Program-made: the position numbers and the translations under genes
The notes under the pieces: model-generated
What the model was told of the DNA's origin: nothing
Database searches by the model: none
The model's input: only the letters and a program-made list of their open reading frames with translations
Shown: piece after piece, positions 33,036-42,174 of the stretch
How positions within the stretch are numbered: the first letter of the stretch is position 1
Layout of the letters: the number at the start of each line of letters is the position of its first letter
From: Fulvia fulva
Taxonomy: Eukaryota; Ascomycota; Dothideomycetes; Mycosphaerellales; Mycosphaerellaceae
Direction of reading: 5' to 3'
Assembly: GCF_020509005.1 (NCBI RefSeq)
Contig: NC_063015.1
Location: 5,380,501 to 5,444,500, forward strand
Length of the DNA stretch: 64,000 nucleotides

Positions 33036-36000
33036 GTAGCCCCCCCGAACAAAGCTGAGTTCCTACGAAGCCGTAGTAGTTCCACATATCGAGGATGTTC
33101 AGCTTCAGTACCAGGCCTAGGCCTGATGTCATGGTCGATACACCATTGGTAAGCCCCGTCGAAAAGCTCAGATTCGAAGAGCCTGCCGATGTTGACTTCT
33201 GGGCCGTCTGCGCGGGCGTGGTATTCTTCGATTGCTTGACGATTGAAGATGATATGTTGGATAGGTTCCCATGAGGTATCCCACTCAGGGCAACCTTGCC
33301 ATTCGACTTCATACTTGATCGGCGGTAGTCCTTCAACGTCGTTGGGCTCTACGCGGATTCCCCGGATCTTGCGGACGGCATAGTCGTCAGAAGGTAGGTT
33401 AACAGGCTCGTCGACTTCTACTTCATCGGGAGGACCTGGCATGTCTTGGTTTTGGTTCGGGAATGGGTCCTCAGCCGACGGCCGAAGGCGTACGGGATGG
33501 AAGACGTCGTGGATCTTTATGTTCGCAGGAAGAGCTAGACGGTAGGCGTGTGAACTGATACGCTCGGTGATCTCAAAAGGACCTAGGTTCTTCCAGTTCA
33601 GCTTCTTGGAGGGGCGGTCTGTCTTGATGTTCTTGGAGTTGAGGTAGACCATATCGCCTACTTGGTAGTCGGGAGCTGGCTGGCGACGACGATTGGCTTG
33701 ATCCTCGTAGATTGCTTGTGCGTACACCATCTCGTCGTGAACTTCTTCATGGATCTGTGAGAGCATAGTAGCGAACTCGTCTGCTGCTTGCTCGTTTGCG
33801 TCTTCGGTAGGCGGGAGAGGTTCTTCTGGTTCCATGCCTGTACGAGGGTGGTAACCTCTCGTAGTATAGAAGGGAGAGTAGCCAGTAGTCTCCGAGTCCC
33901 AGTTACGAGTAGCGAACTCCACCGCAGGGATATGCTGAGGCCAATCCTTCTGGTGGTAGTCGACGAAGCAACGAAGGACCTGCTCGAGGATAGCGTTCGT
34001 AATTTCGGTCTGGCCGTCGGTCTGTGGCTGGAAACTGGTCGAGAGGTTATGCTTGATGCCCAGGATAGCACACAGACGCTTCCAGAAGTGCGAGATGAAC
34101 TGGGTGCCTCTGTCAGAGGTGATGCTATCCGGGAGGCCTTGAAAGCGCCAGACGAATTCGTAGAACAAGCGAGCAGTCTCCTTTGCGGTCATGCTCCAGC
34201 ACGGGATCATGTACCGGTCCTTAGAGTGACGGTCCACGATCACTAGAAGGGCCTTTGCTTTCACGCCGCTGAAGGTCTTGCCGTGAGGAAGATCGGTGAT
34301 AAAGTCCATAGTGATGTGCTTCCACGGACGATCAGGAGCCGGGAGAGGGTGCAAGAGACCGTGGGGACGGTGGCGGTTAGCTTTGGCTCTTCGGCAAGCA
34401 GCGCAGTTCAGCACGTAGCGGCGGACGTCCTTCCAGGAATGCGGCCACCAGTAATACCTAGCGAGGAGCTTGTGGGTCTTTGCTACGCCTGGGTGACCCC
34501 CAGAGGCGGAGTCGTGGATGATTTGAAGAATCTCAGCTCGGATATTAGAGCCTTCGGGCTGCGGTACGTAAAGCTTCTTACGGAAGTAGACGACACCTTC
34601 CTGGAGCTCGCACTCGGACAGCGAGAAGCCCGGGAATGTCCTCGCGCCAGATTCAAGGGCCTGAACTAACTCTTGGGCGTCTATGTCGGCATCGTACGCT
34701 GTTCGTACTCGTGCCATGATGCCTTCGGGCTGCTCCTCATTATCAAACCCCTCAAAGTCTGATTCGGATGAGCCGTCGGTCGTTACTGAGCCCTCTTCAT
34801 CGTCGTTCAAGTCCTCAGCGTCCGAGGCGTATTCTTCAGGCTCGGATTCATCGTCACTCTCGTCAAGGTAGGCAGGAGCGAGCACGAGAGTAGCAAAGGA
34901 AGCGGCGAGCGTAGGCTGGCCATTCGATAGGTACTCTCGAAGCTCGGAAGAGAGGTTGTGCTCTTTGATGACTTGTTGCCCTGCGATTTGCCGGCCCCCT
35001 CTTCGATCAACTGGAGAGTCACCAGGGCGGCGGGTAAGGGCGTCGGCCATCGAGTTGGCCTTGCCGGGCGTGTACGAGATCACGAAGTTGAACCGGGAGA
35101 GGAACTCGCTCCAGCGGGCCTGGCGACGATTGAGCAGCTTGCTCTTCATAAAGTAGACGAGGTTCTTATGGTCGGAGCTTACTTGGACGGGCATAGCAGA
35201 GCCTTCGAGCTCGGGGCGCCACTCTTCGAAAGCTTTGACGATGGCGAGAAGCTCCTTGTCGTAGATCTCGTAGTTACACTCCGTAGCGGTCATCTTCTTG
35301 GAGAGGAAGGCGACAGGTAACCAGGGGGATTCAGGCGAGCGGCGTTGTAGCAGGACACCGCCCACCACGCCGTCGGATGCGTCGGTCTCTACACGGGTCT
35401 CCAGTTCGAAATCGAAGTGCCGTAGAAGCGGGTTCTCAACAAACTTCGCTTTGAGCAAGTCAAAAGCCTCCTGGCATTCGTCGGTCCAGGCGAACTTCTC
35501 ACCCTTGCGCGTGAGCTTCGTCAAAGGGCGTACCACGCCCGAAAATGCGTGGATGAAGCGGCGGTAAAAGTTGGCAAAGCCTAGGAAACCCTGGACCTCT
35601 TTGACGTTCGTAGGAGCATCCCATTCGACGATAGCGTCGATCTTCTCTTGGTCCATCTTGATGCCGTCTGCGGTAATGATCAAACCAAGGAACTTGACTT
35701 CGGTCTTCTCAAACTCGCACTTGTCGATGTCGAGCTGCAAGCCGGCGTCTGCGAGCTTCTGAAGGACCTTACAGACGTGCTCGCGGTGCTCCTCCTTGGT
35801 CTCGCTGTAGACTAGGATGTCGTCGATGTAGGCAGTGCAGAACTGATCGAGGAACTCCTGAAGGATGTCGTTAATGAAGTTCTGGAAGGTACTAGGCCCG
35901 TTACAAACGCCGAAGGGCATAACGAGCGACTCGAACAGCCCGTAGCGAGTACGGAAGGCTGTGAGATACTCGTGTCCTTCTGCCATTCGTAACTTGTTGA

Positions 36001-37096
36001 ACGCAGCGATGACATCGAGCTTGGTGAAGTACTTGGCCTTAGAGAGGCGCTCGAGCGTCTCCTGAATCAACGGTATTGGGTAGCGGTTCTTCTTTGTAAC
36101 AGCGTTCAAGCCTCGGTAGTCTACGCAGAAGCGTAGACCACCGCCGGGCTTCTTGACGAACATGACGGGACTGCCAGCGCTGGAACGGCTCGCTCGAATG
36201 AACCCCTTCTTTAGGTTCTCTTCGAGGTATCTCTTGAGGACGATAAGCTCTTCTCGGGACATGGAATATAACGGTCCGAACGGTGTCTCTGCACCTTCTT
36301 CTAGCTCAATCTTGTGGTCGTGAGGGCGATGAGGAGGCAGCTCGTCTGCGGCTTTAGCATCGAATACGTGGAGGATGTGGTGTGCCCAAGGAGGGACCTT
36401 CGTAGCAGGGTCGGTAGGTGTACGCTTCTTGTCGAGCTTCTCGAGGGCGATGTCGATATCGCGGAGAGAGGCGGCGAAGACTTGAGCTTTGGGCTGCTTA
36501 GCAGCAGTGGTGAAGGCAGCGGCGTTCACCTGGAAGATCTTGGTATACTCAGGACCGCGCTGAGGCGGCGGAGAAGGCGGAGGTGCCGGAGGTACTTCTG
36601 GAGGGAAGCTGACAGTAAGGGAAGTCCAGTCGATGATAGGTCGGTGTCGTCTGAACCAGGGGAGGCCGAGGATAAACTTCTGATGCGGTAGGGACGTAAG
36701 GAAGCTAGTGATCGACATACGCTTGCCTCCGAGGGTGATTGACGTGTGTACAACATGAGTAATCTTACCAGTGGTAGTCTCCGTGCCGTCAAAGAGTTCA
36801 AGGGTGCGAGGGTACTTCAGTTCCTGGGGTTCGAGGTTGAGAGAGGTCGCGAGTTTATAGTCCATAAAAGACTCGCCTAGTGCGCCAGTGTCCATGAGAG
36901 TGAGATTGGAAGAAGAGAGTTTCTTTGAGCCGATATTGACATTCGTGACGAACGGTTTGCAAGCGTGGTCCTTGCCCGTCTCGTCGTACAGGTCTAGCTG
37001 TGCTGTATTGATCCTCAACTTCTTTCCTCTCTTCACTTTCGGTAAACGTTGTTCTTGGTCTTCATCGCGTCGATGAGGAAGACCTAGGCTTTTCCC
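32660..37096 (-). CDS. pol: Pol of element C (protease, RT, RNase H, integrase, chromodomain)
   Basis: The frame opens at the slippery site; a first in-frame GTG at 37036 gives 1458 residues, used here for numbering. Protease DTGA is at 49-52. Reverse transcriptase has VDYRGLN (305-311) and YIDDILVY (403-410). RNase H has TDASD (551-555) and SDHKNL (621-626). The integrase zinc site ends C878-x2-C881, with catalytic residues probably D911, D975 and E1011. GPF lies at 1152-1154, and a chromodomain near 1220-1275 includes YEVEWQG and TSWEP. The last 125 residues (from 1334) are encoded by the 3' LTR, after a G-rich polypurine tract that is also translated. No stop or frameshift is present. Confidence 0.93.
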   Translation of the reverse strand, partial: GKSLGLPHRRDEDQEQRLPKVKRGKKLRINTAQLDLYDETGKDHACKPFVTNVNIGSKKLSSSNLTLMDTGALGESFMDYKLATSLNLEPQELKYPRTLELFDGTETTTGKITHVVHTSITLGGKRMSITSFLTSLPHQKFILGLPWFRRHRPIIDWTSLTVSFPPEVPPAPPPSPPPQRGPEYTKIFQVNAAAFTTAAKQPKAQVFAASLRDIDIALEKLDKKRTPTDPATKVPPWAHHILHVFDAKAADELPPHRPHDHKIELEEGAETPFGPLYSMSREELIVLKRYLEENLKKGFIRASRSSAGSPVMFVKKPGGGLRFCVDYRGLNAVTKKNRYPIPLIQETLERLSKAKYFTKLDVIAAFNKLRMAEGHEYLTAFRTRYGLFESLVMPFGVCNGPSTFQNFINDILQEFLDQFCTAYIDDILVYSETKEEHREHVCKVLQKLADAGLQLDIDKCEFEKTEVKFLGLIITADGIKMDQEKIDAIVEWDAPTNVKEVQGFLGFANFYRRFIHAFSGVVRPLTKLTRKGEKFAWTDECQEAFDLLKAKFVENPLLRHFDFELETRVETDASDGVVGGVLLQRRSPESPWLPVAFLSKKMTATECNYEIYDKELLAIVKAFEEWRPELEGSAMPVQVSSDHKNLVYFMKSKLLNRRQARWSEFLSRFNFVISYTPGKANSMADALTRRPGDSPVDRRGGRQIAGQQVIKEHNLSSELREYLSNGQPTLAASFATLVLAPAYLDESDDESEPEEYASDAEDLNDDEEGSVTTDGSSESDFEGFDNEEQPEGIMARVRTAYDADIDAQELVQALESGARTFPGFSLSECELQEGVVYFRKKLYVPQPEGSNIRAEILQIIHDSASGGHPGVAKTHKLLARYYWWPHSWKDVRRYVLNCAACRRAKANRHRPHGLLHPLPAPDRPWKHITMDFITDLPHGKTFSGVKAKALLVIVDRHSKDRYMIPCWSMTAKETARLFYEFVWRFQGLPDSITSDRGTQFISHFWKRLCAILGIKHNLSTSFQPQTDGQTEITNAILEQVLRCFVDYHQKDWPQHIPAVEFATRNWDSETTGYSPFYTTRGYHPRTGMEPEEPLPPTEDANEQAADEFATMLSQIHEEVHDEMVYAQAIYEDQANRRRQPAPDYQVGDMVYLNSKNIKTDRPSKKLNWKNLGPFEITERISSHAYRLALPANIKIHDVFHPVRLRPSAEDPFPNQNQDMPGPPDEVEVDEPVNLPSDDYAVRKIRGIRVEPNDVEGLPPIKYEVEWQGCPEWDTSWEPIQHIIFNRQAIEEYHARADGPEVNIGRLFESELFDGAYQWCIDHDIRPRPGTEAEHPRYVELLRLRRNSALFGGATVMVSPQSVQKVGTEEPQSAQKSSRSDSPAWCVSTKNHMPRNIHYGTQPSKFTPLPNLDRFTSARDCVTHGTPASTRDCAGPWKKHVEDSERRAGWNKVLSKAAERGFARVSPVDAGTRTREGRV
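33036..33050 (-). other. Polypurine tract of element C
   Basis: The - strand reads TTCGGGGGGGCTAC directly before the 3' LTR. It lies inside the open pol frame (encoding about FGGAT), so the tract is both primer and coding sequence. Confidence 0.7.
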
Positions 37097-38244
37097 TGCT
37101 CAGCGGGAGCAGCAGGAGCAGGCTCGATAGCGCCGACAGCGCCGCGAACCGGGTTGCGGGCGTTACGGGCAGCGAGCTGCGGACAGTTGGCTGCGATGTG
37201 GCCTGGACCGCCGCAGTAGGTGCAGAGTCCGGCCTGGCGACGGCGAAGCTTCTCTTCGGGAGTGAGCTTACCGTTGACGAGGCCCTGGACTCGAGGGACG
37301 GCGGCACCAGCGCTGAGATCCATAGCGTCACCTACAGAGACGGGAGGGAGAGCCGTAGGAGCGGCGGCGCCTAGTGGAGCAGCGAAGTGGCTTCCGGGAC
37401 CACGAGGCTGACGACCTTGAGAACGGGAAGCGAGGAGAGAGGCGGTGTGTTTCATGTTGGAGTCGAGGCGCTGGCAGGTCTCGACGAGCTCACGGAAGCT
37501 CATAGCACCGACGTCCTTGTCCTCGAGGGCTCGAAGAAGCTCTGCTGACAAACCACGGCGGAGAGTGCTCTTCTTGGTCTCTTCGTTGTAGCCGGTGAAC
37601 CCGATGTCGCGGTTGAAGGCCGCGAGGTACTCGGCGAAGCTCTTGTTCTTCTGGAGGAGGTTGTGGATGGCGTTCTGGGCGGTGGCTCTACGGTCTGGAT
37701 CACCAAAGGCAGCACGGAGGTCCTGCATCAAGGTGAGGACGTCCGGGCAGCCGATAGTCTGCGTGGCGTTGTCGATGTAGTGTTGTACCTGAGCCGCGGC
37801 GTCTCCCCGAAGGAGGGAGAAGACGTACGTGACTTTGTCCTTCTCTTGCGGAAAGTGGTCGGCATTAGCCAACAGCTTGATGGTGAGCTGTGTCTCAAAT
37901 GCCTCAAACTTGCTCTTGTTGCCGTCGAACTCGTCTGGGTCGTTGACCTTCTTGGAGAAGTGCTGGCGGCGGTTGTCGTCGGCGTGCGGGGCGAGGTTCT
38001 GGAAGGTGTTCACAATACCTTGAAGGTATGTTGCTTGGTTGTTTGCTTGCTCGACCTGCTGGGCGGTCTCGCGGAAAGAGGAGACGGTGCGGTTGATGAG
38101 AGCGTAGGCGGTGTCGGGGTTGGCGTTTGCCCAGGCACCGAAGGCAGCGGCGTTCGAGAAGGGGATGTCAGTCCACTCACTGAAGTGGAATGGAGTGTCT
38201 TGGTTGTCGAGGTTGACACCTCTATCGGTGGCGTGGTCACCCAT
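37084..38244 (-). CDS. gag: Gag of element C
   Basis: This is a 386-residue protein counted from ATG at 38244 (MGDHATDRG). The frame stays open upstream into the LTR, but this is the first ATG after the LTR and primer site. The capsid domain lies about residues 75-270 (FDGNKSKFEAFETQLTIKL, FAEYLAAFNRDIGF). A CCHC knuckle CTYCGGPGHIAANC is at 341-354, followed by an Ala/Pro-rich end. The stop TAG at 37084-37086 follows two codons after the slippery heptamer. Gag of element D (44026-45186) differs by very few residues. Confidence 0.93.
   Translation of the reverse strand: MGDHATDRGVNLDNQDTPFHFSEWTDIPFSNAAAFGAWANANPDTAYALINRTVSSFRETAQQVEQANNQATYLQGIVNTFQNLAPHADDNRRQHFSKKVNDPDEFDGNKSKFEAFETQLTIKLLANADHFPQEKDKVTYVFSLLRGDAAAQVQHYIDNATQTIGCPDVLTLMQDLRAAFGDPDRRATAQNAIHNLLQKNKSFAEYLAAFNRDIGFTGYNEETKKSTLRRGLSAELLRALEDKDVGAMSFRELVETCQRLDSNMKHTASLLASRSQGRQPRGPGSHFAAPLGAAAPTALPPVSVGDAMDLSAGAAVPRVQGLVNGKLTPEEKLRRRQAGLCTYCGGPGHIAANCPQLAARNARNPVRGAVGAIEPAPAAPAEQGKA
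37090..37096 (-). other. -1 ribosomal frameshift site GGGAAAA, element C gag/pol
   Basis: The gag frame is CAG GGA AAA GCC TAG, and G GGA AAA is a standard -1 heptamer. The -1 frame then reads GKSLGLPHRRDEDQEQ into Pol with no stop. In element D the first A is changed from G, giving GGAAAAA. Confidence 0.78.
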
Positions 38245-38275
38245 GAGGATGACTCGAGTGGTTGACGGTTTGTTG

Positions 38276-38284
38276 GTCTTTTGT
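38276..38284 (-). promoter_or_regulatory. Candidate self-primer binding site of element C
   Basis: The - strand ACAAAAGAC begins two bases after the 5' LTR and is complementary to GTCTTTTGT (- strand 38386-38394) in the LTR, about 41 nt downstream of the TATAAATA box at 38428-38435. This fits Tf1-like self-priming. Confidence 0.55.
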
Positions 38285-38286
38285 GA

Positions 38287-38806
38287 TGTCAGGGCGAGAG
38301 CCTGGCCTGTGAGATGCAAGGGTGAAAGCGAGAATGCAGGTGCGAAGTGCAGATGCAAAAGGGTATGGTATGATTGCTACACAAAACAAAAGACGAAGAA
38401 AGCAAGAGAGGCCTGGGGAAGGCCAGATATTTATACGCGACCCTCGCGAGTGCGTGTCCCCGCATCAACAGGGCTAACCCGTGCGAAGCCGCGCTCAGCA
38501 GCTTTGCTCAAAACCTTATTCCAACCTGCCCTACGTTCCGAGTCTTCCACGTGCTTCTTCCAGGGTCCAGCGCAGTCGCGGGTGCTCGCGGGAGTGCCGT
38601 GAGTCACACAGTCACGAGCCGAAGTGAATCTGTCAAGGTTTGGTAGAGGGGTGAATTTGGAGGGCTGGGTCCCGTAGTGAATGTTGCGGGGCATGTGATT
38701 CTTGGTGCTCACACACCAAGCTGGACTGTCACTTCTTGACGACTTCTGAGCACTCTGAGGCTCTTCTGTCCCCACCTTCTGTACACTCTGTGGGGAGACC
38801 ATGACA
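38287..38806 (-). repeat. 5' LTR of element C
   Basis: 520 bp, the same as 32516-33035 as far as compared. It contains the presumed promoter. Confidence 0.95.
38428..38435 (-). promoter_or_regulatory. TATA box in the element C 5' LTR
   Basis: TATAAATA on the - strand. The same box occurs at 43835-43842 in element D and in the solo LTR near 27403-27410. Confidence 0.65.
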
Positions 38807-38811
38807 GCCTA

Positions 38812-39643
38812 TTCCTATAACTCCTTTATATACCGGATCTCGTATATTATCTCTTAATTATCTGTCGACAGACAGATATATATCTTATATAGGGCCGTTA
38901 TATTGTGCCGTCTGTACGATGCCTTCCTTATCGCTTGATCTAAAGGAAGGGATGACTCCGATAATGTAGAGGGTGTCGCTATAGATAGGGTTATAGCGGG
39001 AATGTCCGTAATAATATCTTCGAGGACCTAGTTAAACTGCTTTAATACTAGGTGTATTCTTATTAGCTTGAACTATGTTTCGTAGTTCTCTCTTATTAGA
39101 ATAGGTACTACTCTCTTTCTTATAAACCTAGTCTCGTTCTCTATTTTTTATAAGTTAAGGGACAGGTTGGCTACCCTTAGGTAAAAGGATATATTCGGTC
39201 GTACGCGATCGGATCGAAATAGGATAAAACGAACGCGAGGTTAATAGCGGAGAGGATAGCTATCCGCCGGGAAGGGGAGGAAAGTCGAAGGATCGTATTA
39301 GTACTAAGACACTATAGCGTAACTCTCTTAGTAGAGGGGGTTTCTAAGACACTACGGCTCTCTTAGAATAAACAGTTAGTCGATACGAACGCGATGTCCG
39401 GAGAGCGACTCTTCTTAGTAAGCTCGCCTACTTGTCTAAGGTATTAGTATAGGCTCCCTAACTCGGAGTCTAATAGTGCCTTACTAGGCTCTTTTACGTC
39501 TTATATACACCTATAGCACGGCTATAGCTTCCTATACAAGGCGGGTACGGCCTCTAGTCTGCCTTCCTTTTGTTCTAAAGAGGAATAACTCTAATACGAC
39601 TTTGTCGAGGGTGAAATACCGAGTTACTAACCCGGGCTTATAA
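38812..39643 (-). pseudogene. Element H gag 5' part and leader (RIP-degraded)
   Basis: On the - strand this is collinear with 53643-54480 of element E, covering the primer site (CCCGGGCTTATAACC on the + strand at 39631-39645), the leader and the gag N-terminus. It is broken by RIP-type stops and lacks a usable frame. Confidence 0.8.
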
Positions 39644-39748
39644 CCTATTAAATAGGTACGAGTTACGTAGTAGTAGAAGACGGCGGATTATACAAAAGAC
39701 GAAGAAGGACCTAATAGGATAGCGTGTATCTATATATAGTATCGCCGG
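39644..39748 (-). repeat. 5' LTR of element H, first part
   Basis: It matches the first half of the copia LTR (reverse complement) up to CGCCGG, where LINE J enters. The remainder is at 42044-42174. Confidence 0.8.
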
Positions 39749-40825
39749 TCGACGACGAGAATCACCTGTACGTGGTGTCGGCTACGAACCTCTCGTCTAG
39801 CTACGAGAGAGCCAAGTATTCTCACGCTGGAGCGTCGTGGGCGCGACGGGCGCGTAGCGTAGGCGAAGCCGCGGCGAACAGAGGACTACCAGCAAAACGG
39901 GTATGAAAACCATCCGACGAGCGTGTACTCGTGTCGGGAGCGAGTCCCTCTTCTTTCTACGTGTAAGAAGGGCGCGGAACCGTGGCCTATACGCTCGACA
40001 GGACACCTCTGGTATGAGTGCAGAATTTTCACCTCCGGAGACCGCAAACCGAGCGGGCTAAGCGACGAACATTGGACGAGCGGACTACAGAACAACAACT
40101 GAGCGGACTATGCAACGGCGTCGAGCGGACTACGAAACAATCTGGTGTTTGCCAGCGGGCAATGCGGTGGGTAGGTGGACACGCGACGAAGCCTGTAAGG
40201 GCCTGTTGAACACCCGGTATGGGAACGAGGGTTTTGCCTGAGGCACTGCCTGTCCCGCTACACAACGCACCTAGTCTGACATGGTAGATTGCGACGAGGA
40301 AAAGACGATAGCCTGAGCAAGGAAAAGACGGCTGTTAGGACGGGGAAAAGACGTACAATGCAAGTGGATTAGTTCTGTGATCGGGGAGGATCGAGGGCAG
40401 GGTGATAAGGAACTTCATATTGGTTAGTAGGTGGAAACGCAAGGAGTACGCTGCCCGGCGTGGTGTGTGCCCCGAGCAGACCTGCGAGGCATGGACGGCC
40501 GCTTTCTAGAGATAGGCTGCGGTAACGCGAAGGGCGTCAAAACCTGGGGCGTGGTGTACACTGGCAGCGACGGCTGACACTGTCTGTACAGCCCGAGAGG
40601 ACGGATGCGCATGTCGGTCAATAGAGAGCACTAAAGGGCTCAGGCCTATGGAGGTGGATATTGGCTTAAGGAGCAAACAGGGAGGGGGGGCGTAGAGGGA
40701 AGCTTTTGCTCCGGGCTAACCTCTCGAAACGAGGCTACACGGTGGTGCTAGATGAGTGGGAAAGCGCGGTTAAGACTTGTCACCTTATCTCGTAGCTAGC
40801 TTGCTAAATACGATTCCTTCCTTGC
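39749..40825 (+). other. 5' untranslated/promoter region of LINE J
   Basis: There is no significant ORF. GAGCGGACTA occurs three times (40078, 40101, 40123) and GGAAAAGACG three times (40298, 40321, 40344), which may be promoter elements of this LINE. The region is conserved in copy K (4313-5387). Confidence 0.6.
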
Positions 40826-41857
40826 CTCGGACTATGGGTGGACCCGGCGCTACGGTGGAGGAAGCACGTACAGGCAATATTACGGAAAGCTGAACAGAAT
40901 ATGGCATCATGCCAGAGGCTCACTGCGTCCACATGGGGGGCGGACTTCCGGCAGTCACGACTTCTATATACGGCTATTGTACGGCCAGTCCTTACCTATG
41001 GCAGCCAAGTGTGGTCCTTAGGCGAGAGGGCCTGCCCATCGAAGGGACTCGTCGCGCCGCTAGCGAAGATCCAAAACCAATGCCTAAGGAAGGTCACCGG
41101 GGCATATAAGTCGACACCAACGAGGATGCTTGAGCACGAGACCGCTATACCGCCGATCGACCTATACATCCAGGGACTACGGACCTCCTACTTAGGCAAG
41201 TCGGCACAGTACCCAGTACAGAAGGTCATCGCCAGTGCAGTCGCAAGGGCCCGCGAATCAGTACCAGCGCACAAGGGCATTCGACCCGGAAACGAGCCGA
41301 ACTACCGGGCAAGGGACGAACAGCTAGCAACACAATGGGAAGGTGAGAAATCGTTTGTAGAGCAACTATGGAAAGAGAGGTGGAACAACCAGGTTGTAGG
41401 GCATAGTGGACGCCCTCAGCCAGCGGGACAACCTAAGGAATGGTCAGCTACAAAATCCGCGGTCAAGCACCCCCCGAAGCTCATCCACTACCGCCTTACG
41501 AGGGCACAGAGTAGCATAGCAACCCAACTGCGAAGCGAACACATCGGCCTCCAGGGGTACCTATCATGGAGGAAGGTTCCAGGATACACGAATACTAGCT
41601 GCCCCTGCGGCTATCGCTCCCAGAACGTACGGCACGCACTCCTCGTCTGTCCGAGGTGGTCGCTAGGAAGGGGGGAGTGGATGGCAAAGGCGAGGAACCG
41701 GACGATTGGGGCACTTCTTAACAACGCTGAAGACCTACGGCGCATTACGAACTGGATACTAGAGAAGGGCTGGCTAGAACAGTACCGCCTAGTAGGAGCA
41801 GTGCAGGAAGAGAGGACACGACGCAGCGCGACGAGACCGGCTAGGAGCGGGGGCTAA
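40826..41857 (+). pseudogene. LINE ORF2 C-terminal fragment (J)
   Basis: The open frame begins without ATG at the deletion junction (LGLWVDPALRWRKHV), the segment that follows the reverse transcriptase domain in LINE ORF2 proteins. It continues with LLYTAIVRPVLTYGSQVW, then HYRLTRAQSSIATQLRSEHI and the Cys/His end CPCGYRSQNVRHALLVCP. About 339 residues are readable from the first GTG at 40838. It has no polymerase motif and is therefore not an enzyme by itself. Upstream in-frame TAA at 40805 confirms that the reading starts in the junction region. Confidence 0.8.
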
Positions 41858-42043
41858 CGGGGTAGTGACATGGACTACGTACGTTCAGAGGGAAAGCTAA
41901 TCTAGACAAGGAGTAGTCGGGGGCGGGAAGGGTTTTCACCTATTCGGGTTTCCCTTTGTACATAACAATAGATATATACCTGCATAGGCCGGATAGGGTC
42001 CTAGAACAGGGGAATGACAAATCTATCTATATAGTATCGCCGG

Positions 42044-42174
42044 TATTAGTATAGGTAGATACTAGGTGTCCGGATATTTGCTAGCCTATAGGCTAGTAAA
42101 CCCTAGTCACGTAATTTAGTTATATAATATACCTACACCTATATACTTGTCCTACGGCCTATATATTCTCAACA
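42044..42174 (-). repeat. 5' LTR of element H, second part
   Basis: Completes the LTR interrupted by LINE J; it ends TTCTCAACA. TTACA follows as the right target duplication. Confidence 0.82.

Larger units (their letters stand above)
32516..38806 (-). mobile_element. Element C: intact Ty3/gypsy chromovirus
   Basis: Two 520-bp LTRs (32516-33035 and 38287-38806) with no difference noticed, TSD GCCTA (32511-32515 and 38807-38811), intact gag, a canonical -1 frameshift site and an intact pol. It is unaffected by RIP and sits in the RIP-mutated copia H. By sequence it is the best candidate for an autonomous element in the window. Element D is its near-identical copy in inverted orientation 4.7 kb away. 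Confidence 0.95.
39749..42027 (+). mobile_element. LINE J: young, internally deleted non-LTR retrotransposon
   Basis: It is flanked by the 16-bp duplication TATATAGTATCGCCGG (39733-39748 and 42028-42043). It consists of a 1.08-kb 5' untranslated region joined directly to the last part of ORF2 and a 3' end with tail AACAAATCTATC-like repeats. ORF1, endonuclease and polymerase are absent, so it must be mobilised in trans. It has no RIP damage, unlike the related copies K (4313-6430) and L (59446 onward). L is the full-length relative. Confidence 0.85.
28053..42174 (-). mobile_element. Element H: RIP-degraded Ty1/copia of the E family, host of C and J
   Basis: The left LTR is 28053-28286. The right LTR is split into 39644-39748 and 42044-42174 by LINE J. 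The target duplication is TTATA (28048-28052) against TTACA (42175-42179), a single CpA to TpA difference. The interior on the - strand is collinear with element E, with systematic CA/TG to TA changes. Element C is inserted at 32516 with TSD GCCTA. Confidence 0.9.

Noticed and set aside
35812..36015. Antisense ORFs within C and D pol and gag (for example 38111-38602, 37663-38265)
   Set aside because: They mirror a highly biased coding sequence and occur identically in both copies; no start context or domain supports them.
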